A DNA stretch of 64,000 nucleotides from positions 496,001 to 560,000 of the forward strand of contig CAWJHE010000014.1 of the NCBI GenBank assembly GCA_963842455.1. Direction: 5' to 3'. The DNA comes from CAWJHE01 sp963842455. Lineage in GTDB: Bacteria; Chloroflexota; Anaerolineae; Anaerolineales; UBA4823. Below the pieces are notes generated by a model. The model saw only the letters and a program-made list of their open reading frames with translations. It was not told the origin of the DNA and ran no database searches. Positions 27,903 through 36,681 of the stretch are shown one piece after another (position 1 is the stretch's first letter; each line of letters begins with the position of its first letter). The position numbers and the translations under genes are program-made.

Positions 27903-28512
27903 AGCCGCGGGAAATGTTCTCCAGGAACTCCTGCCTGGTAGCCAAATGGGTCCGGAATGCACCCAACATCGCTGAAGTGGTCATCCTGGCATCATGTTTT
28001 TTAACACCACGCATGGTAGCACACAAATGCAGACCCTCAACAACCACCGCAACACCCAATGGATGCAGTAGACCATTGATGAATTCTGCAATCTGGCGGG
28101 TCATCCTCTCTTGCACCTGCAGACGCCGAGCAAACATATCCACCACACGAGGAATTTTGGACAAACCGATGACACGTCCCTTGGGCAGATAGGCGACATG
28201 CGCTCTTCCAATAAAAGGCAGCATATGGTGCTCGCACAGGCTGTAGAACTCGATATCTCGCACAATCACCATTTCATCGTAAGCTTCTTCAAAAAGCGCA
28301 TCATTTACCAGAGCAACCGGATCCACCCGGTAGCCTTCCAATAATTCCATATACATGCGAGCCACGCGATCTGGTGTGTTGGTTAGACCTTCTCGCTTTG
28401 GGTCTTCACCGATGGCCTGAAGCATTTGGGTAACCGCCTGGCGAATAGAGGCCTGGTCAATTTCATCCGTCGACAACAGATCTGCGAGGTCGAAAATCTC
28501 GCCATTATCCAT
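27886..28512 (-). CDS. folE: GTP cyclohydrolase I (FolE, type IA)
   Basis: 208 residues. The zinc and catalytic motifs are intact: CEHHMLPF near residue 95, then LSKIPRVVDMFARR and a C-terminal HLCATMRGV. It converts GTP to 7,8-dihydroneopterin triphosphate, the first step of folate/pterin synthesis. The start ATG 28512 lies about 60 bases downstream of the promoter at 28572-28600. Its 3' end overlaps convergent folB. Confidence 0.97.
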   Translation of the reverse strand: MDNGEIFDLADLLSTDEIDQASIRQAVTQMLQAIGEDPKREGLTNTPDRVARMYMELLEGYRVDPVALVNDALFEEAYDEMVIVRDIEFYSLCEHHMLPFIGRAHVAYLPKGRVIGLSKIPRVVDMFARRLQVQERMTRQIAEFINGLLHPLGVAVVVEGLHLCATMRGVKKHDARMTTSAMLGAFRTHLATRQEFLENISRGSNAVL

Positions 28513-28571
28513 GGTTTTTCATTTTCCTTTGCTTAGGATTTTCATTTCCATTTTTTTAACACAAATAACAA

Positions 28572-28600
28572 AGTTTAACCGTAATTTTCTTTATCGTCAA
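28572..28600 (-). promoter_or_regulatory. promoter of folE
   Basis: Minus strand: TTGACG (28595-28600), a 17-base spacer and TAAACT (28572-28577), between the hairpin at 28645-28672 and the folE start. Confidence 0.6.
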
Positions 28601-28644
28601 CGCGAACCTGGTTTTGTGATACTTTTGAGGTAAGGTACAGGCAA

Positions 28645-28672
28645 GGGGCTGCCGGTATTCACCAGCAGCCCC
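28645..28672 (-). terminator. hairpin downstream of hpf, likely terminator
   Basis: Perfect 8-bp GC-rich stem (28645-28652 with 28665-28672) and a 12-base loop, 43 bases after the hpf stop and before the folE promoter. On the minus strand only a weak T-containing stretch follows, so termination may be partial or Rho-assisted. Confidence 0.55.
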
Positions 28673-28714
28673 GCCATCGTGCACAAACTAATTTCTACTT
28701 AAAACAACTCGCAT

Positions 28715-29281
28715 TTACCCGATTTGAGGTTCAATCAAACCGTAATTGCCGTCCCGGCGGTGGTAGAGTATGTTCACCGCCTTGGTGTTAACATTATAGA
28801 ATATGAAGAAGTTTTCGTGCCCCAACAAGCTCATCTGTTCAATGGCTTCCAGTTCGTCCATGGGAGACAACGGAAAATGTTTTCTTCGAACGATCACTGG
28901 ACCAAGTTCTGCTGTTTCATCTTCCTCGCTTACTGGTGCAACTACATCGGAAGCAGACCTACCATCCCCCCTGCCCCGGAAGCGTTTCCCCTTGTATCGT
29001 TCTATACGGCGTTGCATCTTATCAATGGCAGTATCCAAAGCGGCAAAAATATCATCCGCTCGCTCCTCAGAGCGCAAAATGAAACCCTTCCCTCGTACTG
29101 TAATCTGTGCTACCTGCCGGTCAGCAGCACTACGAGCAGATTTAACATAGGCTAAATCCACTCGAGCTTCGTCAATATCTGGCAAATAACGATCCAGTTT
29201 TGACACCTTTTTATCCACGTAATCTTTCATATGATCCGTAATGTCCATACTTCTTCCGTAGATTTCAACTTCCAGTGTCAT
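28715..29281 (-). CDS. hpf: long-form ribosome hibernation promoting factor
   Basis: About 188 residues. The N-terminal S30AE domain (residues 1-100) binds the small-subunit decoding region. After a charged linker, the C-terminal dimerisation domain (VIVRRKHFPLSPMDELEAI from residue 130) marks the long form, which pairs ribosomes into 100S dimers. Two ATGs follow a GGAGG; the second (29281) has the better spacing. It is the last gene after comF. Confidence 0.95.
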   Translation of the reverse strand: MTLEVEIYGRSMDITDHMKDYVDKKVSKLDRYLPDIDEARVDLAYVKSARSAADRQVAQITVRGKGFILRSEERADDIFAALDTAIDKMQRRIERYKGKRFRGRGDGRSASDVVAPVSEEDETAELGPVIVRRKHFPLSPMDELEAIEQMSLLGHENFFIFYNVNTKAVNILYHRRDGNYGLIEPQIG

Positions 29282-29337
29282 CATAACCTCCTCATAAGAT
29301 TTTTAGAGTCGTTACCCTTTCGATAAATCCAAACCCT

Positions 29338-30090
29338 TCATAATGCCATAACAGGTGTAGCTGGGTCAGCGGTTTGAGCCAAAGTCATTGCAAACACCTG
29401 ATCAGCGCCTGCTAACATTATAGCACTAGCGCAAGATTCTATGGTAGCTCCACTGGTAGCAACATCATCAATGACCAACACCTTTTGGTGTCTTATCCTG
29501 TTTGGGTCAGCAAGAAAAGCCCCGGCAACATTATGACGTCTCTGGTCTAAGGACAATCCCACCTGAGATTGTGTTTCCTTGATTTTGTGTAAACCCTTGC
29601 CTTCGTAAGCGGTTCCAGTAGCTAGCGCTAAGGGGAAAGCCAGCAAAGCCGCCTGGTTATAGCCACGTTGTTTTTGACGGGTAGGATCTAATGGAACTGG
29701 CAAGATACAGTCGATTTCCCAATCCAACTGGGATAATAGCTGAGCCAGTGGTCGAGATAAAATTTCACCCAAGGCCATATCACGACCATATTTGAGCCGG
29801 TGCAAAGCCTGGCGGAGAGGTCCATCAAATATAGCCCAGGACCTCATCGCTTTAAAGCTAGGGGGATGGGTTTGACAACGAGAACACAGACCCGAGCGAT
29901 GCCCAAGTCGTCCACAGCGAGGGCAAATTTGGGACTTAACCTGGATAACTTGAGATTGGCAGCTCTGACACCAACGTGAGCCAACCTTGCCACAACCACC
30001 ACAATGTGGCGGGTAGAGCCAGTCTAAAATTCCCCATAATTTGCTATAGGTCTGATAAGCGTAAGAGCTAGCCCTTAACGGATTGTGCAT
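29338..30090 (-). CDS. comF: ComF family phosphoribosyltransferase-like protein
   Basis: 250 residues. The N-terminal zinc region has four Cys pairs (CGGC, CQSC, CPRC, CSRC) within residues 29-75. The PRT domain follows, with the PRPP loop VLVIDDVATSGAT near residue 207. In naturally competent bacteria ComFC aids uptake of single-stranded DNA. With a Tad pilus operon next door, competence is conceivable, but no comEA or comEC is in the window. It lies 53 bases upstream of hpf. Confidence 0.93.
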   Translation of the reverse strand: MHNPLRASSYAYQTYSKLWGILDWLYPPHCGGCGKVGSRWCQSCQSQVIQVKSQICPRCGRLGHRSGLCSRCQTHPPSFKAMRSWAIFDGPLRQALHRLKYGRDMALGEILSRPLAQLLSQLDWEIDCILPVPLDPTRQKQRGYNQAALLAFPLALATGTAYEGKGLHKIKETQSQVGLSLDQRRHNVAGAFLADPNRIRHQKVLVIDDVATSGATIESCASAIMLAGADQVFAMTLAQTADPATPVMAL

Positions 30091-30157
30091 ATGACCTCAC
30101 AGCTATGGCATTAATTATAATGGCGTCAGGTCTACTGGACAATCCCTAATCGAATAG

Positions 30158-31114
30158 CTAACCTCCAAATAGCATGCCGCCCAAGGAAGAGCTGAGTAAT
30201 CGCAAGAAAGCAGGCGTCATCAAAACGATACAAATCGATGGGAAGATCAGCAAAGCCATTGGGATTAACATTTTGATCGGTGCTTTGTGCGCTTCCTCTT
30301 CAGCCAGCTGCCGGCGTTTGATGCGCATCTGATCAGCCTGGATGCGTAAAACCCTGGCCATGCTGACGCCCAGTTGCTCGCTTTGGATAACAGCCGCCAC
30401 GAAGCTGGTCAGCTCAGGAATACCAATCCGGTCAGCCATATCACGCAAAGCATCTCGGCGTAGTTTTCCAAGCTGAATTTCGCGGCCAACACGGCCAAAT
30501 GCCAGGCTGAGCTCATTATCCCATTTTTCATATACTTTTCCCATTGCGCCGTCAAAACCTAAACCGGCTTCAACGCAGATGGTCAGTAAATCCAATGCAT
30601 CGGGTAAAGCTTTACGAATACTTTTTTGACGTCGCTGGATTTTGCTGGAGATCATCATGTCGGGCACGTAAAAACCGAGGGCAGTAAACCCAGCGACCAT
30701 GAGCAGTTTCATCCCAAGACTCCATGGAATGCTTCCGATCTTGAAAATAAATAAGATGAATCCCCCCAAGAAGATGGACAAAATAAATCGCAGCGCCCAA
30801 AATGTTGCCGGCTCTAATCCCTTAGGACTTCCAGCCAGCTCCAATTTTTTGGTCGTAGCCTGTAATGCATTTTGAGGCGTAAAACGCACGGCAAATTCAC
30901 CAAACTTGCGGGCTAGCGGTAAAATCACGCGCTCAGAAAGAGGTTGGGAGAGCTCAATTTCTTCCAGATTTACTTTTTCGCCGCGTGCAGCAAATTCTGC
31001 CAGGCGGTCTTGCAAAGGGTCACTGCGCCTGGAATCGCGCATCCCCAGTACGGCTAAAGCAATCGCCCCACCGATCACAGCAATGATAATCACAGCAAAA
31101 ATAATGGTTTCCAT
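30158..31114 (-). CDS. tadC: TadC-like Tad pilus inner-membrane protein
   Basis: 318 residues of the type II secretion F family. There is one N-terminal helix, a cytoplasmic T2SSF domain (ALPDALDLLTICVEAGLGFD near residue 170) and two C-terminal helices. With TadB it forms the membrane platform of the Flp pilus. Last in the operon, 21 bases after tadB. Confidence 0.9.
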   Translation of the reverse strand: METIIFAVIIIAVIGGAIALAVLGMRDSRRSDPLQDRLAEFAARGEKVNLEEIELSQPLSERVILPLARKFGEFAVRFTPQNALQATTKKLELAGSPKGLEPATFWALRFILSIFLGGFILFIFKIGSIPWSLGMKLLMVAGFTALGFYVPDMMISSKIQRRQKSIRKALPDALDLLTICVEAGLGFDGAMGKVYEKWDNELSLAFGRVGREIQLGKLRRDALRDMADRIGIPELTSFVAAVIQSEQLGVSMARVLRIQADQMRIKRRQLAEEEAHKAPIKMLIPMALLIFPSICIVLMTPAFLRLLSSSLGGMLFGG

Positions 31115-31135
31115 CTTTAAGACTCCCGAAGGCTC

Positions 31136-32119
31136 TTAGACTTCAATCTTTCCAATTCGCGTCATCACAAAATAGCCCGCCATGATCATCGCGCCACCGA
31201 TCGAGAGCGAAATCAAACCGGGAATACGTGTGGCTGGGTTAAAAAATTCCATCATGTAGGGCCGGTTCAAAAACCAGAGAGCCAGTGAAATAATGAGTGG
31301 CATCATGGCCAGAAAACGGCCTGAGTACATCACCTGAGTGGTAAGCACTCGGATCTCACCTTTAATCCTGACCCGCTCGCGGATGGTATAGGAGATCGTA
31401 TCCAGGATTTCAGCCAGGTTTCCACCAACTTCTCGCTGCACGTTGATCGCAGTCACGACCAGGTCCAGATCTTCGCTGGGTATTCGCCTGAGGAGATTAT
31501 CCATGGCTATTTCCATGGAAATACCGATCTGCATCTCTTGAACAACCCGGCGAAATTCATCGCAGATGGGAGGCGGCATTTCTTTACTTACTGCTTCCAT
31601 TGCCTGCATGATGGAGTATCCTGCCCGCAAGCCATTCACCATCAAGTTCAGCATATCCGCAAGTTGGTCGTTGAAGCGGACTAAGCGTTTGGCTTGTTGT
31701 TGCTTGACATAGAAACGGGGGATCATCATGCCGATGATAAAGCCAATCACCGAAAAAACCGGAATGCTGGAGCCCCGGTCGTTCAAATACCAGAAAATAA
31801 AGCCTAACCCTATCCCAAAGATCACCTGGGAGGCAATGTATTCTCCCGGTTTCAACTTGAGATCGGCTCTGGCCAGCTCTCTGGCGATTCCACCGCCCAT
31901 ATTGGATTTTTCTAACTTGCTGTTTACCCAATCTCCAATGGGAGAGGCTTTTTCTCCCCTTCTGCGAGAGTCTTCGATGGTCTCATCGTCAAGATATTTG
32001 CCAATGCGTTGCTCGACCAGGACTCGCTCACTACGGGCAGTGACGACAACCCCTACCAGTAATAGGATGACTGCAAGCCCGCCTCCAATTGCTAAAATAA
32101 GCAGCATGGTTGGATCCAT
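31136..32119 (-). CDS. tadB: TadB-like Tad pilus inner-membrane protein
   Basis: 327 residues, F-family with the same topology as TadC. Motifs include QLADMLNLMVNGLRAGYS and VQREVGGNLAEILD. It partners with TadC and the TadA ATPase. Intergenic distance to tadA is 24 bases. Confidence 0.9.
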   Translation of the reverse strand: MDPTMLLILAIGGGLAVILLLVGVVVTARSERVLVEQRIGKYLDDETIEDSRRRGEKASPIGDWVNSKLEKSNMGGGIARELARADLKLKPGEYIASQVIFGIGLGFIFWYLNDRGSSIPVFSVIGFIIGMMIPRFYVKQQQAKRLVRFNDQLADMLNLMVNGLRAGYSIMQAMEAVSKEMPPPICDEFRRVVQEMQIGISMEIAMDNLLRRIPSEDLDLVVTAINVQREVGGNLAEILDTISYTIRERVRIKGEIRVLTTQVMYSGRFLAMMPLIISLALWFLNRPYMMEFFNPATRIPGLISLSIGGAMIMAGYFVMTRIGKIEV

Positions 32120-32143
32120 TGTGTATGCCTCTCAGTCCTGCGC

Positions 32144-33550
32144 TTAGTAACGGCGCCGGTCTCCAACACCAAAGATCGTGGCTGGTAAATGGATACCTGA
32201 AGCCTCAATTTTTTCCATGAACTTAGGACGCAAGCCAGTTGGTCGTAAGCGTCCCACTACTTTTCCATTCTCATATCCACTTTGTTCAAAAGCAAACACA
32301 TCGGTCATGGTAATGACATCACCTTCCATACCGTTAACTTCAGTGATGTTGACCACCTTACGGGAACCATCGCGCATGCGTTCCTGGTGGACAACGACAT
32401 CGATGGCTGAAGCGATTTGTTCACGTATCGCCCGGACCGGCAAATCCATACCTGCCATGAGGGTCATGGTTTCCAGGCGAGCCATGGTGTCACGTGGACC
32501 GTTGGAGTGAGCGGTGGTCATGGATCCATCGTGACCAGTGTTCATGGCCTGGAGCATATCCAAGGCGGCTTCATCACGGATCTCACCAACGATAATTCGA
32601 TCGGGACGCATACGCAGCGCATTGACCACCAGTTGACGAATAGTAACCTCGCCTTTATTTTCAATATTGGGTGGGCGGGATTCCAAAGTGACCACATGCT
32701 CTTGTCGCATCTGGAGTTCGGCTGCGTTTTCAATGGTTACAATACGCTCATCATTCGGGATAAATTGTGAAAGAACATTGAGTAAGGTGGTTTTACCAGA
32801 ACCTGTACCACCGGAAATAATCACATTCAAACGTGCTTCCACACAAGCCTTTAATAACTGCAGCGATTCTGGCGTCAAGGAACCGTATTCGATTAATTGT
32901 TCAATGGTAATCGGCGCCTTAAAGAACTTACGGATCGTGATCACTGGCCCAACTAATGAGATCGGAGGGATAATGGCATTGACACGTGAGCCATCAGGCA
33001 AGCGCGCATCCACATAAGGGCTGGATTCATCGATCCGCCGCCCCATAGGAGCAACAATCCGGTCAATGATGCGCATGACATGGTCATCGCTTTCAAATGC
33101 AACCGGTACACGCACAATCTTTCCTGAACGCTCCACATAAATATTCTTTGCACCATTGACCATAATTTCTGTGATAGTCTCATCTTCCAAAAGAGGCTGC
33201 AAGGGACCGAAACCCAGAATTTCTGCGGCGATTTGTTCGAAGAGCCGGTGGCGTTCTGGTCGAGTAAGAACAATACTCTCTTCACTCAGCACCTGCTCAA
33301 ATAATTCCTGGATCGTACCGCGGACATCATTGATCCGGGAAATATCCATCGCTGGATCAAGTTCAGCCAAAAGGCGGTTCTGCACCCGAATCTTCAAGTC
33401 CATATAGGTATCCCGTTGAGCGCCAGCGCCTGGCGGGGCTACCCTTCTGGTCTGGACGTTCAACAAGCGCGTTGCGCCATCCCCATTATTGTTTTCGGGT
33501 GGGTTTCCAGTCTTTACTTGACCTTGTTCAATTCTCTTTAGAAGAGACAT
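32144..33550 (-). CDS. tadA: TadA/CpaF-family pilus assembly ATPase
   Basis: 468 residues. It has an N-terminal domain, then the secretion ATPase core with Walker A SGGTGSGKTT near residue 260, Asp and His boxes, and Walker B-like RIIVGEIRDEAALDML. The TTAHSNGP motif matches the CpaF group. It powers extension, and probably retraction, of the Flp pilus from the cytoplasm. It lies between tadZ and tadB in the operon. Confidence 0.96.
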   Translation of the reverse strand: MSLLKRIEQGQVKTGNPPENNNGDGATRLLNVQTRRVAPPGAGAQRDTYMDLKIRVQNRLLAELDPAMDISRINDVRGTIQELFEQVLSEESIVLTRPERHRLFEQIAAEILGFGPLQPLLEDETITEIMVNGAKNIYVERSGKIVRVPVAFESDDHVMRIIDRIVAPMGRRIDESSPYVDARLPDGSRVNAIIPPISLVGPVITIRKFFKAPITIEQLIEYGSLTPESLQLLKACVEARLNVIISGGTGSGKTTLLNVLSQFIPNDERIVTIENAAELQMRQEHVVTLESRPPNIENKGEVTIRQLVVNALRMRPDRIIVGEIRDEAALDMLQAMNTGHDGSMTTAHSNGPRDTMARLETMTLMAGMDLPVRAIREQIASAIDVVVHQERMRDGSRKVVNITEVNGMEGDVITMTDVFAFEQSGYENGKVVGRLRPTGLRPKFMEKIEASGIHLPATIFGVGDRRRY

Positions 33551-33578
33551 CTTCTCTGCCTCCTGGTTTACTTACCAG

Positions 33579-34820
33579 TTATCGCCTTGTTGGAAAAGGC
33601 TGTTTTTCTGCCTCAAGACTAAGTTCCTTGATCCGTTGCCGGACGGCATCCGCTAATACAAGGATACTTTTCGAAATCGGACGAGACCGGTCACCGATCA
33701 TAAAAGGTACACCTCGATTGATCGAAGGCACCACCACGCGATCATCGAATGGAATAACAGCCGAAACCTCGTGCTTAAAACTCTCGCCTATCTTCTCGGG
33801 CAAGATACCGATGCGCTTGTCATAACGGTTGACCGCAAAGATGATCCGCTGGCGTGGGATCTTCAGAACATGCGCCAGATCCATAAAAAGACGCGCATTC
33901 TTGATTGCGGGTATTTCTTGGGTTGTAATCAGAACAATCAAATCACTATGATCCATTGCCCCCAAGACTATATCTGTCAGCATGGAGGATGCATCGATGA
34001 TCACATAGGAAAAAATTCTGCGCAGATACTTAATCACTTTGACAAACTGCTCACCTTGGATATTCTCTGCATATTCCGGGCGCGAAGGTGCGGCTAAAAT
34101 TTTCAAACCAGTTGTTGAATGAGCGATCATAACTTCTTCAATGATTTCCGGATCCAGTTCATCTGCGCGTGGGGCCAGGTCTAGAACACTATTGCGTACC
34201 TGCTCATTCAGAAAAACAGCCAGATCTCCAAATTGCAAGTTACCGTCTACCAGGGCAACCTTTGTTTCTTCAGAGTGCAATGCAATACCCAGGTTGACTG
34301 CCAGGGTAGTTGCCCCACAGCCACCTTTTGGCGAGTACACAACAATGATTTTTCCGAGATTTGTTGCGTGGATGGATGGCTGAAGGGTGCGTCCATTAAG
34401 GCCTGGATTTTGATAGGCTGCTTTTGCCTTTTCATCCTGGGCCATCTTTCCGGCGCGCCGTATTGCAGAAATAAGCTCATCTGCAGCAGGCGGTTTTGTC
34501 AGAAAATCACGCGCTCCGGCTAACATGGCACGCCGCATATAATTGGGGTCGCCTTGCATCGAAAGGATAATCACCTGGGTGGTTGGGTAATACCGGCGGA
34601 TAAATTCTGTGGCGTTGATACCCTCTAATTCTGGCAAGCCGATATCCATTAAGACTACATCCGGTTTCAGGTCTTTGACAGCCTCGATACCATTGCGACC
34701 TGAACTCGAAACACCGACGACATCAACATCATTTTCAAACTGCAGCAGTTTACGGATGTTTTCTCGCGTTTCTGGGACATCATCGACGATTAATACGCGG
34801 ATTTTGTTACTTTCAGGCAT
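33579..34820 (-). CDS. tadZ: TadZ/CpaE-like protein with N-terminal receiver domain
   Basis: 413 residues. Residues 1-125 are a complete response-regulator receiver domain, with the acidic pair VDD, phosphoacceptor Asp in LMDIGLPE and Lys in FLTKPP. Residues 150-400 form a ParA/MinD-type ATPase with a deviant Walker A KGGCGATT. TadZ places the pilus machine in the cell. The receiver residues look functional, so the protein could be phosphorylated, perhaps by the histidine kinase encoded at 36682-37731. Confidence 0.92.
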   Translation of the reverse strand: MPESNKIRVLIVDDVPETRENIRKLLQFENDVDVVGVSSSGRNGIEAVKDLKPDVVLMDIGLPELEGINATEFIRRYYPTTQVIILSMQGDPNYMRRAMLAGARDFLTKPPAADELISAIRRAGKMAQDEKAKAAYQNPGLNGRTLQPSIHATNLGKIIVVYSPKGGCGATTLAVNLGIALHSEETKVALVDGNLQFGDLAVFLNEQVRNSVLDLAPRADELDPEIIEEVMIAHSTTGLKILAAPSRPEYAENIQGEQFVKVIKYLRRIFSYVIIDASSMLTDIVLGAMDHSDLIVLITTQEIPAIKNARLFMDLAHVLKIPRQRIIFAVNRYDKRIGILPEKIGESFKHEVSAVIPFDDRVVVPSINRGVPFMIGDRSRPISKSILVLADAVRQRIKELSLEAEKQPFPTRR

Positions 34821-34923
34821 ACATGATCCTATTCTTTATACTAGCGGTCATCAAGGAACCTGCCAGATAATCCACATCGGGTGGCCGCAGTCTTGAAAAC
34901 CGCAGCCACCCGCTTGATGGAGA

Positions 34924-36078
34924 TTATTCAGGCTGGGGATCCAAAGTCGACTCAGGTGGTTTTAGTTCATAAACACCTGGTTCCATCCCATAAGGTAATC
35001 GCAAAGGCACTGGGATCATATACTGATCCAGCAAATATTGCAGCGTGACTGGATTAATCGCCGCTCGGGATGTATCGTTTGGTCCACGCAACGCCAGGGT
35101 CAATTGTGCACCGCTATAGATCAGGTAGTTCAACGTGACTGCATCTTGTGGACGAACGATCAACGTGGCTACAACCGGTTTCTGGACCTGAGCTTCCGGT
35201 TGATCTTGCTGACTTTGATCACCTTCGACCGGTTGATTTTCTTCAACGATTTTCTCGTTTTCAAGCGAGAAATCACCCATTTGAAGCACAATTGCATCTT
35301 GCATGAGCATATGTGTAGCAAGGCGTGGGCGTTGTCCTTCGGAAGGAACCATTAGCACCGCCTGCCCCAGAACAGGATCGACCTCAACTTTGCCATAAAT
35401 ACCCGGGAATTGAGAGTTAGGGTTTTCCAACTTACCAGATGATGGATCAGCAGGGAGCTGTGGCAGCAAGCTGGTTACTCCGGCTGTTAATGGCACACTT
35501 TCCTTGGTCTCCGGATCAGGAGGGCCAGAACCAATCACCACACCTGTATAATTGGGCAAAGCCGTCTGGAAATCTGTGTCTAAATCCATGAATAAGAGCG
35601 AAGCAATGACGTCTACATGATCTCCTGGCCGAGGAGCGTAGGACACACTTGACAATCGGTCAATCGGGATGGAAACGGCAATCATGCCAGCCGGGATGTT
35701 CATTGCCCAAGACGATCCGCTCATTGGCAGTTGTTCACCAGCGCCCAGCAACATGGTTTCCATTACGGGGGTGCCTGCCTGCAGATCGTACTTGACCTGG
35801 CGGCCTAAGACCTCCACCATTCTTTCTTCAGAAAACATGCCAATAGCGACCGAATCCTGCTGCCAGGGGATCAGGTTAACAACCGAATCATCCAGAACGG
35901 TTCCTTTTGGAGTAAATTGGGTAATGACCGCGACTCGAGTCATCGGCTCAGATTTAGTCGGCTCATTTGCCGCACCATCCACGGGTTTGGAGAGAAATTG
36001 CTGGTATAGGAAAAATACAGCCGCCAAACCTACAATGAGAATTAGAGCAAGATATATAAAAATTCGGCCTCGGCGCAT
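34924..36078 (-). CDS. cpaB: CpaB/RcpC-like Flp pilus assembly protein (SAF domain)
   Basis: 384 residues: one N-terminal helix (residues 6-28), then an extracytoplasmic SAF/RcpC region (AGMIAVSIPIDRLSSV and PRPGDHVDVIASL). In diderms CpaB works with the secretin; here there is no secretin gene nearby, in line with a single membrane. It is separated from tadZ by 103 bases and from flp by 279 bases containing a hairpin. Confidence 0.9.
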   Translation of the reverse strand: MRRGRIFIYLALILIVGLAAVFFLYQQFLSKPVDGAANEPTKSEPMTRVAVITQFTPKGTVLDDSVVNLIPWQQDSVAIGMFSEERMVEVLGRQVKYDLQAGTPVMETMLLGAGEQLPMSGSSWAMNIPAGMIAVSIPIDRLSSVSYAPRPGDHVDVIASLLFMDLDTDFQTALPNYTGVVIGSGPPDPETKESVPLTAGVTSLLPQLPADPSSGKLENPNSQFPGIYGKVEVDPVLGQAVLMVPSEGQRPRLATHMLMQDAIVLQMGDFSLENEKIVEENQPVEGDQSQQDQPEAQVQKPVVATLIVRPQDAVTLNYLIYSGAQLTLALRGPNDTSRAAINPVTLQYLLDQYMIPVPLRLPYGMEPGVYELKPPESTLDPQPE

Positions 36079-36268
36079 CAGTGCCTCCAGTCTTGATAAA
36101 GTGTCAAAATAACCTATTATTCATGATTTATGCCAGGAATTTACGATTCTGCAATCCTCTTGGCATAGATAGTCTACCTGAAAACCGCCAGATACGCTAC
36201 CTTACACGCCTCACAAGAACGTAAGATTTTTACCGAATTGCATTACGCTTATGTTGGGTTATTAAGGG

Positions 36269-36298
36269 TAAAGGCCTCGCAGGGGAGCAAGGCCTTTA
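36269..36298 (-). terminator. hairpin after flp, probable (partial) terminator
   Basis: Perfect 9-bp stem (TAAAGGCCT at 36269-36277 with 36290-36298) and a 12-base loop, 60 bases after the flp stop. No strong T tract follows on the minus strand, so it may instead stabilise the pilin mRNA end or attenuate read-through into cpaB. Such an element would explain high pilin but low assembly-protein expression. Confidence 0.55.
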
Positions 36299-36357
36299 CT
36301 GATCCTTGGATTTTTCTCATTTGCCCAGCTAAGGATTCCAGGCAAACGGTTTGAGAA

Positions 36358-36504
36358 TTAGATGTTCGTGACAATATTGCTGAATACGTTTCCGATGGCG
36401 GGTCCGAGCAGAGCTAAAATAACAATAACAACAATCGCAACCAAAACAAGAATTAGAGCATACTCTACGAGGCCCTGGCCTTTCTCTTTGCGGTCGAATA
36501 ACAT
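36358..36504 (-). CDS. flp: Flp/Fap pilin
   Basis: A 48-residue pilin. It has a short charged leader (residues 1-9), the prepilin site KG|QGLVEY with Glu and Tyr at mature positions +5 and +6, a hydrophobic helix (residues 16-34) and a small C-terminus. The ATG at 36504 follows a near-perfect AAGGAGGTG ribosome site. It has its own strong promoter and a hairpin downstream. The prepilin peptidase needed to process it is not encoded in the window. Confidence 0.93.
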   Translation of the reverse strand: MLFDRKEKGQGLVEYALILVLVAIVVIVILALLGPAIGNVFSNIVTNI

Positions 36505-36556
36505 GATCTTTCACCTCCTTTCTATTCGTGTGTGCTCTTTTTGTTGAGCCACTTCT

Positions 36557-36584
36557 ATTATAGGTAATATTGGTAAAAAATCAA
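36557..36584 (-). promoter_or_regulatory. flp promoter
   Basis: Minus strand: TTGATT (36579-36584), a 16-base spacer and perfect TATAAT (36557-36562), 52 bases before the pilin ATG. Confidence 0.7.
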
Positions 36585-36681
36585 TAGCTGGAGGGCCTTT
36601 TTTGCCTTACACATATGCAAAGTGCATTATATTGGCAATTTTTGTTGTTCTGCAATTAACTTCGCTCAACAAAGTTTCTCA

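Noticed and set aside
36329..36514. 61-codon Cys-rich minus-strand frame over the pilin
   Set aside because: It is a shadow of flp; the pilin frame has a strong ribosome site and all Flp motifs.
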